From assembly GCA_964640125.1 (NCBI GenBank), contig CAZXGG010000066.1:1-20051 (forward strand): DNA of 20,051 nucleotides. The letters run 5' to 3'. Positions 8,033-15,950 of this stretch are shown here, in pieces. The DNA is from G020353115 sp964640125. Lineage in GTDB: Bacteria; Bacteroidota; Bacteroidia; Bacteroidales; VadinHA17. Both the position numbers and the translations under genes were made by a program. Every line of letters begins with the position of its first letter. The stretch's first letter is position 1. The notes under the pieces were generated by a model. That model saw nothing but the letters and a program-made list of their open reading frames with translations, was not told the origin of the DNA and did no database searches.

Positions 8033-9389
8033 ATTTTTTAATTTTTGCGTAGAGTGTAGTCCGGGAAATATCGAGTATTCCGGCAGCCCTTGAGTAGTTG
8101 CCTCTGCATTCACCCAAGACCTGTACAATGGCATTTCGTTCAACATCTGCCAGTTTAGAAGATTGTTCCTCACCGGTTCTGACCTTCCCAATTGAGAAAA
8201 GATAGAAATCCTCCGGTTTCAGGAAATGGTTTTCACAAAGAATGACTGCTTTTTCGACCGTATGTTTCAACTCCCGGATATTGCCCGGCCAGGCGTAAGA
8301 ACAAAGTTTATCCATGGCATTTGAAGTAAATTTCAAAAAGGATTTATCATATTTCCGGCCATATTCCTTAAGAAACGCTTCCGCTAAATAGGAAATATCC
8401 TCCTTTCTTTCCCGGAGTGGAGGCAGTTCAATTTTTATGGTATTGAGACGGTAAAAGAGATCCTCACGGAATGTGTTATCGGAAACCATGGTCATGATGG
8501 GTTTGTTTGTGGCAGTGATGAGCCGTATATCGACAGGTATCGGTTTTGACGATCCTACCCGGGTAACCTGGCGGTTCTGGATAGCATGCAAAAGTTTCGC
8601 CTGCAGAGAAAGGGAGAGGTTTCCGATTTCATCCAGGAAAAGTGTGCCACCATGGGCAATTTCAAACCGTCCGGCCCGGTCTTCCCTGGCATCAGTAAAT
8701 GCACCTTTCAGGTGACCAAACATCTCGCTTTCAAAAAGTGTTTCACTCAGGGAAGCCACATCAACGGTGATGAAAACATTCCGTGCGCGCTTCGATTTGC
8801 GGTGAATCTCCCGGGCTATCAGCTCCTTACCCGTTCCATTCTCCCCCAGGATCAACACGTTGGCATCCGTCTGGGCTACTTTGTTCACCGTATTGATAAT
8901 TCCGATCATCGTTTCAGAAGTTCCGGTGATCATCCTGAATCCGGAGTCAATATCGCGCGACAACAGGTTCTGCTTCTCCCGCATATGATTCAGTTCAATT
9001 TTCGATCTTCGCAGATTATAGGCGTTCCTAAGGGTAATCAACAGCTTTTCCGGATCCCAGGGTTTCGGGATAAAATCGGTCGCCCCCTGTTTTATTGCCT
9101 TAACCGCCAGCTCAATATCCCCATAAGCCGTGATCATGATGACAACCGCATGCGTATCCATTCTCAGGATCTCCTTTAACCAGAATATCCCTTCATTGCC
9201 GGATGAATCACCCGGTTTGAAATTCATGTCCAGCAATACAACATCATAGGTATTCCGGGTGAACAGGTCCGGTATCCTGTTTGGATTGCGCAGGGTATCA
9301 ACTGTGTTGAATTCATCCTTCAGCAAGATGGATAGTGAAGTGAGAATTTGCTCCTTGTCATCAGCAATCAGTATGTTTCCTTTTTTCAT
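8022..9389 (-). CDS. NtrC-type sigma-54-dependent response regulator
   Basis: 455 residues. The receiver domain (1-125) has the phosphorylatable D54 (VVLLDMNF), acidic D10/D11, T87 (MITAYG) and K109. The AAA+ activator domain (about 150-385) has Walker A GENGTGKE (182-189), Walker B GGTLFLDEIG (247-256) and the sigma-54 contact loop as GAFTDA (229-234) instead of the common GAFTGA. A Fis-type HTH occupies about 413-455 (NYSRAAGILDISRTTLYAKI). It is expected to activate sigma-54 promoters when phosphorylated by the overlapping kinase. The start at 9389 is supported by a strong AGGAG four nt upstream, an exception in this window. It is transcribed divergently from the CocE-type hydrolase and ABC permease genes, which are candidate targets along with its own promoter. 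Confidence 0.95.
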   Translation of the reverse strand: MKKGNILIADDKEQILTSLSILLKDEFNTVDTLRNPNRIPDLFTRNTYDVVLLDMNFKPGDSSGNEGIFWLKEILRMDTHAVVIMITAYGDIELAVKAIKQGATDFIPKPWDPEKLLITLRNAYNLRRSKIELNHMREKQNLLSRDIDSGFRMITGTSETMIGIINTVNKVAQTDANVLILGENGTGKELIAREIHRKSKRARNVFITVDVASLSETLFESEMFGHLKGAFTDAREDRAGRFEIAHGGTLFLDEIGNLSLSLQAKLLHAIQNRQVTRVGSSKPIPVDIRLITATNKPIMTMVSDNTFREDLFYRLNTIKIELPPLRERKEDISYLAEAFLKEYGRKYDKSFLKFTSNAMDKLCSYAWPGNIRELKHTVEKAVILCENHFLKPEDFYLFSIGKVRTGEEQSSKLADVERNAIVQVLGECRGNYSRAAGILDISRTTLYAKIKKYGL

Positions 9390-9393
9390 ATAA

Positions 9394-9398
9394 CTCCT
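9394..9398 (-). promoter_or_regulatory. Shine-Dalgarno site of the response regulator gene
   Basis: CTCCT on the plus strand reads AGGAG on the minus strand, four bases before the ATG at 9389. It fixes the start. Most other genes here have no such sequence. Confidence 0.75.
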
Positions 9399-9425
9399 GT
9401 TATTCAGAATAAATGTATGAATTTT

Positions 9426-9464
9426 TGTTCAGATTGCGTACATGAATTGTTCAGAATATGAACA
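9426..9464. promoter_or_regulatory. Candidate operator / upstream activator site in the divergent region
   Basis: The palindrome TGTTCA-gaata-TGAACA lies at 9448-9464. A third half-site TGTTCA at 9426-9431 is exactly 22 nt (two helical turns) from the one at 9448, and the two copies continue similarly as TGTTCAGA. The site is 59 nt before the regulator ATG and about 115 nt before the chosen start of the hydrolase gene. Clustered dyad half-sites in helical phase are typical for Fis-type HTH activators of the NtrC family. Binding by the neighbouring regulator is inference. Confidence 0.5.
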
Positions 9465-9578
9465 GTTTGTTTCGGTCAAACCATTTGCGATTTCATTTAA
9501 CCAATTCATTATATGCTGCTTATAAGATTTGGCCTGCTTCTTGGTTTTAATGCTCGGTATCGGACTCATTATACTTTC

Positions 9579-11780
9579 ATGGCTAAATTAGTACATATTG
9601 CCTCAAGACGAATGTTTCTTCTTTTAATCATTAAGGGAATCTTAATAGTATCGTGTATTGCCCAAATAAACATTCCCTCCGAAGAAGATTTTATCGGTTT
9701 GATCAAACAAGGGAAAATTGATCAGGCAATCAAAACGTATAATGAGGTAAAGAAAGCCTTCCCTGATTCCGTTATTTTTAGCAGAAAAGCATTAAACAAC
9801 CTGGGGTGGGAACTTGATCTTGAAGGAAGGTTGGATGAGGCAATCAAGGTTTTCCAGTTAAACATCAAAGCGTATCCTGAACATTATGATCCGTGGGATA
9901 GTTATGCGGAAGCACTTCTGCTTCGCTATCAGAGCGGTGATATTGAACTTGCGATCCGGAATTTCGAAAAATCCCTGGAACTAAATCCCGGGAATGAGAA
10001 TGCCTCCCTGAGATTACTGGTATTGAAGAATTACAGCAAGCACGAGTATATGATTCCCATGAGGGATGAGATCAAACTATATACTCAAGTCTACATTCCG
10101 AAGAATCAAAACCGAAATTATCCAATCTTGTTCCAAAGGGAATGGTACGGAGTGGGCAATTATGGATCAGGATATAAAAGGAAGCTTCATCCGAATGACC
10201 TATTGGTAAAAGAGGGATTCATTTTCGTACACCAGGATATGCGTGGCAGATTTATGTCGGAAGGAGAATTTAAAGTATTGCGTCCTTACATAGCTGATAA
10301 AAACAGTTCAATGGATATTGATGAAAGCAGTGATGCATACGATACGGTTGACTGGTTACTGAAAAACCTCAAAAATCACGATAGCCGTGTGGGGATTTGT
10401 GGGGGTTCTTATTCAGGGTGGGCTGCCATGATGGCTGCCATTGATCCTCATCCTGCAGTGAAGGCAATATCCCAGGGGGCTTCTCCGGCCGATTGGTGGA
10501 TGGGTGACGACTGTCATCACAATGGCGCTTTCAGGCTGATGTATACCTATTCATGGGTCGGATATGATGGATGGCCGCGTCCCGGAGGTCCCACTAAAGA
10601 ACCAGCATCCTTCCCCCCATATACAACCCGGGATGGATATCAATTCTTTTTGGAGCTGGGTCCCCTGTCCAATATAAATGAAAAATATTTCCATGGAGAA
10701 AATCCGACCTGGAACGAATACATGGAACATGGTGACTACGACGAATACTGGAAAGAGCGGAACATTCTTAAACACCTTACCAACATTCACGTACCGGTTT
10801 TAAACATTGCAGGATGGTTCGATGCAGAAGATTACAGGGGACCGCTTGAAATCTACAAAACAATCGAAAACGAAAATCCGGGCATCTGGAATAGCATTGT
10901 TATCGGACCATGGAAGCATGGCGGATGGCATCGTTCAGATGAAAGCCTGGGGGATATACATTTCGGATCGAAAACCGGCATTCATTTCATGGAAAAGATT
11001 GAATTTCCCTTTTTCATGCATTATCTGAAAGATGTTGATAATTATACAGTACCGGAAGCATACATGTTTCAGACAGGAGTAAACAAATGGATAAGTTTTG
11101 ATGCCTGGCCACCGCGGGAAACCCGCGAGAAGCAACTTTTCCTTCACCGCAACGGTACCCTTTCCTTCTCACCGGAAACAGATAATGAGGATACAGCATT
11201 CAACGAATTCATCAGTGATCCGGATAAACCGGTTCCCTGGTCCACCCTGATCCAGACCCAACAGGGGCATGTCTGGATGGCCGCTGATCAGCGTTTTGCA
11301 TCCGAAAGACAAGACGTTCTTGTTTATCAATCGGATATCCTTGAAGAGGATATCACCATTGCCGGTCCGGTTATAGCAAATCTATCGGTATCTACATCCG
11401 GGACAGATGCTGACTGGATAGTAAAATTGATCGATGTCTACCCGGGTGATGCAGAAGAACCCCTGAGTGACTACCAGATGCTGCTTGCCGGGGAGGTTTT
11501 CAGAAGCAAATACAGGAATAGTTATGAGACGCCTGAACCGATGGTGCCGGATGAGATCACCCGCATAGAATTCGACATGCTGGATAAATTTCACACGTTT
11601 AAAAAAGGGCACCGGATCATGGTACAGGTTCAGAGCTCCTGGTTCCCGGTTATCGACAGGAATCCTCAACAATTTATCAATATTTATAACGCAAAAAAGG
11701 AAGATTTTAAGAAAGCGAATCACCGGATCTATTCTTCGGAAGAAAATCCTTCATTTTTAAGAATGTTAATCCTTGAGTAA
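9579..11780 (+). CDS. Exported TPR-CocE/NonD-type alpha/beta hydrolase (X-Pro dipeptidyl peptidase/acylase family)
   Basis: 733 residues from the chosen ATG at 9579; ATGs at 9513 and 9612 are alternatives. 9579 gives the best signal peptide (K3, R10, R11, then MFLLLIIKGILIVSC). Residues about 35-150 contain tetratricopeptide-like helices (DEAIKVFQLNIKAYPEHYDPW, split here into short helix pairs, and the segment ending LELNPGN). The hydrolase domain follows, with the S15/CocE triad: S277 in GICGGSYSG, D415 in IAGWFD and H447 in GPWKHGGW. The C-terminal part (about 510-733) is the beta-sandwich X-Pro dipeptidase domain. Related proteins hydrolyse acyl-amide or ester bonds, including glutaryl-7-ACA and cocaine, or X-Pro peptides; the substrate is unknown here. 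It lies 34 nt upstream of the ABC permease gene, probably in the same transcript. The TPR fusion is an extra module that could mediate protein contacts. Confidence 0.85.
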   Translation: MAKLVHIASRRMFLLLIIKGILIVSCIAQINIPSEEDFIGLIKQGKIDQAIKTYNEVKKAFPDSVIFSRKALNNLGWELDLEGRLDEAIKVFQLNIKAYPEHYDPWDSYAEALLLRYQSGDIELAIRNFEKSLELNPGNENASLRLLVLKNYSKHEYMIPMRDEIKLYTQVYIPKNQNRNYPILFQREWYGVGNYGSGYKRKLHPNDLLVKEGFIFVHQDMRGRFMSEGEFKVLRPYIADKNSSMDIDESSDAYDTVDWLLKNLKNHDSRVGICGGSYSGWAAMMAAIDPHPAVKAISQGASPADWWMGDDCHHNGAFRLMYTYSWVGYDGWPRPGGPTKEPASFPPYTTRDGYQFFLELGPLSNINEKYFHGENPTWNEYMEHGDYDEYWKERNILKHLTNIHVPVLNIAGWFDAEDYRGPLEIYKTIENENPGIWNSIVIGPWKHGGWHRSDESLGDIHFGSKTGIHFMEKIEFPFFMHYLKDVDNYTVPEAYMFQTGVNKWISFDAWPPRETREKQLFLHRNGTLSFSPETDNEDTAFNEFISDPDKPVPWSTLIQTQQGHVWMAADQRFASERQDVLVYQSDILEEDITIAGPVIANLSVSTSGTDADWIVKLIDVYPGDAEEPLSDYQMLLAGEVFRSKYRNSYETPEPMVPDEITRIEFDMLDKFHTFKKGHRIMVQVQSSWFPVIDRNPQQFINIYNAKKEDFKKANHRIYSSEENPSFLRMLILE

Positions 11781-11814
11781 TAATATAATTTTTTGAATAT
11801 TAATACAATATATC

Positions 11815-14226
11815 ATGTTTAAAAATTATTTCAAACAAGCCTACCGTAATCTCTGGAAAAACAAGTTCCATACCCTTACCAATATGGTTGGACTCGGGTT
11901 TGGACTTGCCTGTTGTATTCTGATATTCTTATTCATCCAGCACGAATTATCATTCAACACCTATCATGAAAAGTCGGACCAGATATTCCGTCTTGCTTAC
12001 AGGTACATTGAAGGCACAGGAGATATTCGATACGCCGGTTTTGTCCCGGATGACCTGGTTGAAAACTTCCGGAACGATATACCTCAGATAAAATTTATTA
12101 CTCCGTGGAGACGTACACGCGCCATGATCGGTTACGAGAATCAGAAGTACCAGCTTAAGCTTGGCTTTGCCGATCCGGATTTCCTCAAAATATTTACCGT
12201 CCCCTTCGTGGCCGGTCATCCTGATGGTGCCATGGAGAAACCACAAAGTGTCTTAATTAGCCGGTCTACAGCAGATAAAATATTTGGCACTAACGGGAAA
12301 GGATACGATGAAGTCATAGGAAAGAGCCTTGAATTTCCTCAACGTGAACCGAATCTTTACGTGGTGACGGGTGTCATGGAAGATCTGCCGAAAAATTCGA
12401 CCATGGACTATGATATTGTTACACCCTGGATCAATTGCCATACCTACCCCAGAAGCAACAATGCTTTTGGTGCAAACGTTGTTTTTATGCTGCTTGATAA
12501 TGAGAAACAGTATGGACAGGTTGAGAATATTACCAACGATCTGCTTGACAAATATTGGGGTGAAGCGATTGAGCGGGCAGTAAAATTTGGGTCTTTACAG
12601 GACAGCGAAGATAATTTCCTATTCTTCCTCCAGCCCTATGAAAAAGTATATCTCCATTCCGATGACATTTCCATCAGTGGATATGAAAAGAAGGGAAATC
12701 TGAAAAGCATCTACATTCTTTCCAGCATAGCCGTATTGATACTGCTGATTGCCTGTATAAACTATATCATGTTAACGATCGGTCAATCGATGAACAGGAT
12801 GAGAAGCCTTGGGCTAATGAACATTGTTGGCGCCCACAAAGGTCAGATCACCCGTCATTTTATTACCGAATCATTCATCGTCACACTGATCGCCCTGTTC
12901 CTCGGAATTGTATTTGCTGAACAGGTCCTTCCTGTATTTAACCGGTTTGCACAGCGGGAACTGACTTTTTCGTTGTATGCAAAATGGCAGAACTTTGTTT
13001 ATATGGCCGGGATCGTTTGTTTTATCGTCCTGTTAACCAGTACTTACGTAACAATCTCACTTTACCGGGTAAATCATCCGCTCTCATTTATCAGGGGAGA
13101 AACCAGGCTGGGAAACAAATACCGGTTTGCACGCATATTTGTAACCGTTCAATACCTTTTGACCATAGTATTGATGATCTCGGGAATCATGATCATTAAA
13201 CAGTTGCACTACTTTAAAAACCAGCCGGTCGGTTTTAACGAACAAAACGTGCTTGCAATCCTGGTTGATTTTGAATACAGCAAGATACAACTTGTTAAAG
13301 ACAAATTCAGAGAAAATCCAAATGTGCTGGAAGTCTCATCCAGCGACAGAAACTTCGCAAGTGGTAGCAGTTCTAATTCAATAAGAAACAAAAATGGTGA
13401 TTTAATAAATGTTCGTATTCTGAGAATCGATCCAAATTATGTGAATACACTTGGTTTGGAAATAATCAACGGGAGAAATTTTCTTGAAGAAAATCAGGGT
13501 GACTGGTTTAACGGAGTAATCGTAAATGAAACGTTTATTAAGCAATTCGATATGGAGGACCCCCTGGGGGAGTTTATCGTCAATGAACAGGATACAATAA
13601 ACATTGTAGGTGTTGTCCGTGATTTTCATTTTGATTCGATGAAAAGGGATGTTATGCCGGTCATGCTTCACCTCTTCCCGTACAACAGCATCTGGTATGT
13701 TTTTGTCAGGATCGCTCCGCAGAATATTCAGGAAAGCATTGCTTCACTAAAGGAGGACTGGAATGAAATTGTTCCTGAATACACCTTTGATTACCAGTTC
13801 CTTGGTGATATCCTGGACGATCAGTACACTACGGAAGAGCGATGGAGTAAAATTACTGCCTGGGCTTCTTTCGTGGCCATTTTTCTCTCCTGCCTCGGAC
13901 TGCTGGGAATCAGTTCATTGCTGGTAACAAGAAGGGTGAAAGAGGTGGGTATACGTAAGGTTAACGGAGCTGCAATGTCGAATATCCTGTTGTTGTTATA
14001 CCAGGATATCCTGAAGTGGGTTGCACTCGCATTCATCCTCGCCTGTCCGATCGCGTGGTTCATTATGACTAAATGGCTACAAAATTTTTCCTATCATACC
14101 AGCATTGCCTGGTGGACCTTCGTGCTTGCCGGTGGCGGAGCGGTGATGATTTCATTAATTACTATCACCTGGCAATCCTTCAAAGCCGCCCGGATCAACC
14201 CGGTCGAGTGCCTGAGATATGAGTGA
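11815..14226 (+). CDS. ABC transporter permease, MacB/FtsX type
   Basis: 803 residues with eight predicted membrane helices at about 21-43, 298-322, 350-372, 394-418, 440-461, 682-704, 730-751 and 763-785. The order is the large Bacteroidota form of the family: N-terminal helix, a periplasmic MacB-like domain (about 45-290), a first FtsX domain (about 295-420), a second periplasmic domain (about 465-675), and a C-terminal FtsX domain with the conserved EVGIRKVNGA and ARINPVECLRYE segments. MacB-type permeases do not form a channel but transmit ATPase strokes to the periplasm, for export of peptides, lipoproteins or drugs. No ATPase gene lies in the window, so the partner must be encoded elsewhere. 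It probably shares a transcript with the hydrolase gene 34 nt upstream. Confidence 0.92.
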   Translation: MFKNYFKQAYRNLWKNKFHTLTNMVGLGFGLACCILIFLFIQHELSFNTYHEKSDQIFRLAYRYIEGTGDIRYAGFVPDDLVENFRNDIPQIKFITPWRRTRAMIGYENQKYQLKLGFADPDFLKIFTVPFVAGHPDGAMEKPQSVLISRSTADKIFGTNGKGYDEVIGKSLEFPQREPNLYVVTGVMEDLPKNSTMDYDIVTPWINCHTYPRSNNAFGANVVFMLLDNEKQYGQVENITNDLLDKYWGEAIERAVKFGSLQDSEDNFLFFLQPYEKVYLHSDDISISGYEKKGNLKSIYILSSIAVLILLIACINYIMLTIGQSMNRMRSLGLMNIVGAHKGQITRHFITESFIVTLIALFLGIVFAEQVLPVFNRFAQRELTFSLYAKWQNFVYMAGIVCFIVLLTSTYVTISLYRVNHPLSFIRGETRLGNKYRFARIFVTVQYLLTIVLMISGIMIIKQLHYFKNQPVGFNEQNVLAILVDFEYSKIQLVKDKFRENPNVLEVSSSDRNFASGSSSNSIRNKNGDLINVRILRIDPNYVNTLGLEIINGRNFLEENQGDWFNGVIVNETFIKQFDMEDPLGEFIVNEQDTINIVGVVRDFHFDSMKRDVMPVMLHLFPYNSIWYVFVRIAPQNIQESIASLKEDWNEIVPEYTFDYQFLGDILDDQYTTEERWSKITAWASFVAIFLSCLGLLGISSLLVTRRVKEVGIRKVNGAAMSNILLLLYQDILKWVALAFILACPIAWFIMTKWLQNFSYHTSIAWWTFVLAGGGAVMISLITITWQSFKAARINPVECLRYE

Positions 14227-14230
14227 GACT

Positions 14231-14264
14231 AAGATTTTACAAACCGTTGGTGCAGTAAAATCTT
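14231..14264. repeat. Hairpin just after the permease stop
   Basis: A perfect 10-bp stem, AAGATTTTAC (14231-14240) with GTAAAATCTT (14255-14264), starts four nt after the permease stop. The 14-nt loop contains a small inner stem ACC-gtt-GGT (14243-14251). It is AT-rich and has no long U-tract after it, so it may protect the 3' end or be part of the repeat family in this gap. Confidence 0.55.
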
Positions 14265-14277
14265 TCAGTCGAACCAT

Positions 14278-14330
14278 CCCGCCAACGGCGGGGTGAGTGA
14301 GGGAACATCCACCTTAACCGCCAACGGCGG
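14278..14330. repeat. Two identical CCGCC-aac-GGCGG palindromes
   Basis: The 13-nt palindrome CCGCCAACGGCGG occurs exactly at 14279-14291 and 14318-14330, spaced 39 nt start to start. The first extends to a 6-bp stem. On the opposite strand the loop reads GTT between CC and GG, the same geometry as the CC-gat-GG hairpins at 6468-6484 and 6569-6583. They look like REP-type units. Confidence 0.6.
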
Positions 14331-14342
14331 GATCTGAAACAC

Positions 14343-14374
14343 ATTATTCGCGAGGCGAAGCCGATGAGAATAAT
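14343..14374. repeat. Hairpin with ATTATTC/GAATAAT stem
   Basis: The outer 7-bp stem ATTATTC (14343-14349) / GAATAAT (14368-14374) encloses an inner GGC-gaa-GCC hairpin (14354-14362) with unpaired bases between. It is again a short hairpin with a three-base loop in the same gap. Confidence 0.5.
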
Positions 14375-14393
14375 AAATGCTGATCTTTTATAT

Positions 14394-14457
14394 AGTGATA
14401 CGATGACTGTCGCGATAGACCATCCCTTGATCGGCTAGTCATCGTATCACTGTTTTT
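14394..14457 (+). terminator. Long stem-loop followed by T-run, possible terminator of the permease transcript
   Basis: A perfect 15-bp inverted repeat, AGTGATACGATGACT (14394-14408) with AGTCATCGTATCACT (14437-14451), encloses a 28-nt loop and is followed by GTTTTT (14452-14457). This resembles an intrinsic terminator for the plus-strand permease gene, although it lies about 170 nt past the stop and the loop is long. It could equally be a repeat element. Confidence 0.45.
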
Positions 14458-14594
14458 ATTATTATAGCCGTTACAGAAATACGACTGACGCAAGACGCTT
14501 TACGGCTTACGGTGTGCAGTATGTGTTGTGAGGGTTTTTTAACTTGAAATATAACCCCTTGTGTGGTAAGGGTAAAGATCCCCGCAGGCAAAGG

Positions 14595-15950
14595 TTACAT
14601 GTAATCCATAATACTGCCCGAAATCTGAAGCAATGAGATTTCGGCAAGTTTTGTCAGGTATTTAACTGAAATAAGTCGTTCCTCAGCATCGAGGAGGCTC
14701 TTTTGAACCTCGCGAAGCTCAAGTCCCGCCAAACTGCCCAGTTTATACTGTTCGAGCGCTATTTCGAGGTTTTCGCGAGCCACTTCCAGGTTTTGCTCTT
14801 CAAGTCTGAGCAGGCGCAAATTGTTCTCGTAAGCATAATAAATGGTCAGCAAGTCAGCCATAACCTCCTGTTCCACCTCCTTAAACTGAATATTCCTGTT
14901 CTCGATTGCGATGCGGGCATTACTGTTCTCACGTGTCCGGTTAAAGCCATCGAAGAGATCCATTCCAAGGGTTAGACCATAGTTCATACCCCGGACGTGC
15001 TGATTGCGCACATCACTCGTTTCGTAGCCGTAGTAAGAATAGGTATAACCCGATGACAGGTTCAGATAGGGATAGGATTGCGATTTAATAATTTTATAGT
15101 CCAGTTCTGAAATGACCTGGTTTTTTGATGCAATTTGCAGACTGGTATTATAGCGGAGGGTAAGTTTCAGAAGGTCTTCAAACAATAGGTTTTCGTTAAT
15201 TTGGATCAGGGTATCCTGCAGGCAAATATCTTCTCCCAGGTTATCGGAAGCCATTAATTCGTTCAGTCTGATCTGTGAAGAGCGGAGAACTTCATTCTGG
15301 CGTGCATACCTTGAACTGTCGGCATTGAGATATACAATCGATTGCAACAGTTGCATTTTGGAAGCTGAACCAAGCAGGTAACGTTGCTCGTCGATACGAA
15401 CACGTTCACGAGACAACGAAACTGCATAGGCCATGTTATCAAATAGTATTAGCTGTTCCAAATAGTAGTAGTATTCTGACACGATTTGTGCAACCAGATT
15501 CTCAATTGACATCTGCGTATTGAGCCCTTCCAGTTCAGCCTGTTCTCCTAACTTCTTGTAGGTATTTTGCACCTGAAATCCTCTGAAAATAGTCATTCCA
15601 AGGTTAACCGCTGCCGATCCTGAGGTATTGTGGATCCCGTTTGACCTGTTTTCACCGCCATCACGCAAATTCTGAGTGGTTGAATTTATAGTTCCTCCAA
15701 AGCGGTTGGTTGCAGTGATGGTTGGCAACATACCAGCATTTCCAACCGTGAAATTGTTTTCCGCAATCTCCTCACGGTTACGGATTACCTGCAACGCAAA
15801 ATTTTGTTCGAGTCCTTTCTGGATGCATTGACTAAGACCATATGAATCCTGGGCAACCACATCAGTCAGGACAAAAAGAGAAAATACCAGGAAAACAAGA
15901 TGGTTAATTCTTTTCGGTGATTTCAACTTTGTCAGGATTATTTGGTTCAT
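14595..15950 (-). CDS. TolC-like outer membrane efflux channel
   Basis: 451 residues. A signal peptide is present after a basic start (KLKSPKRINHLVFLVFSLFVLTDVVAQ is the region up to the predicted cleavage at about residue 34, split by the usual n-, h- and c-parts). The mature protein has the two-fold repeat of outer membrane efflux proteins, with long amphipathic helical hairpins at about 110-220 and 320-440 and typical phrases such as EQNFALQVIRNREEIAENN near the start and LEVARENLEIALEQYKLGS near the end. As a trimer it forms the outer membrane duct and periplasmic tunnel for the RND pump encoded just upstream. The ATG at 15950 lies inside the pump gene, overlapping it by 47 nt, which implies coupled translation. 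Length is normal for the family, with no sign of truncation. Confidence 0.92.
   Translation of the reverse strand: MNQIILTKLKSPKRINHLVFLVFSLFVLTDVVAQDSYGLSQCIQKGLEQNFALQVIRNREEIAENNFTVGNAGMLPTITATNRFGGTINSTTQNLRDGGENRSNGIHNTSGSAAVNLGMTIFRGFQVQNTYKKLGEQAELEGLNTQMSIENLVAQIVSEYYYYLEQLILFDNMAYAVSLSRERVRIDEQRYLLGSASKMQLLQSIVYLNADSSRYARQNEVLRSSQIRLNELMASDNLGEDICLQDTLIQINENLLFEDLLKLTLRYNTSLQIASKNQVISELDYKIIKSQSYPYLNLSSGYTYSYYGYETSDVRNQHVRGMNYGLTLGMDLFDGFNRTRENSNARIAIENRNIQFKEVEQEVMADLLTIYYAYENNLRLLRLEEQNLEVARENLEIALEQYKLGSLAGLELREVQKSLLDAEERLISVKYLTKLAEISLLQISGSIMDYM

Larger units (their letters stand above)
14227..14594. other. 368-nt gene-free convergent gap between the permease and TolC-like genes
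   Basis: No protein-like frame is present. The gap separates the 3' ends of two convergent genes and contains at least five inverted repeats, listed separately, plus a low-complexity stretch around 14490-14530 (ACGCTTTACGGCTTACGGTG). An inverted pair AGCCGT / ACGGCT sits at 14466-14471 and 14502-14507. Near the TolC side, AGGGTT (14531-14536) and AACCCCT (14553-14559) could pair weakly. I see no RNA gene that I can name. Confidence 0.7.

Noticed and set aside
8033..8191. Longer N-terminus for the histidine kinase
   Set aside because: The extra 53 codons lie over the Fis HTH region of the regulator in another frame and give no signal or sensor-like sequence; the ATG at 8032 starts directly before the membrane helices.
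9472..9490. Possible sigma-54 promoter (GG ... TTGC) before the hydrolase gene
   Set aside because: GG and GC are separated by 11 bases rather than the required 10, and the rest of the -24 box does not match.
9513..9578. Upstream ATG for the CocE-type hydrolase
   Set aside because: It would place 22 residues, including polar ones, before the signal peptide; 9579 gives a normal export signal. It cannot be fully excluded.
14278..14330. CRISPR-like repeats
   Set aside because: Only two 13-nt copies, each a small palindrome, with no array or cas genes.
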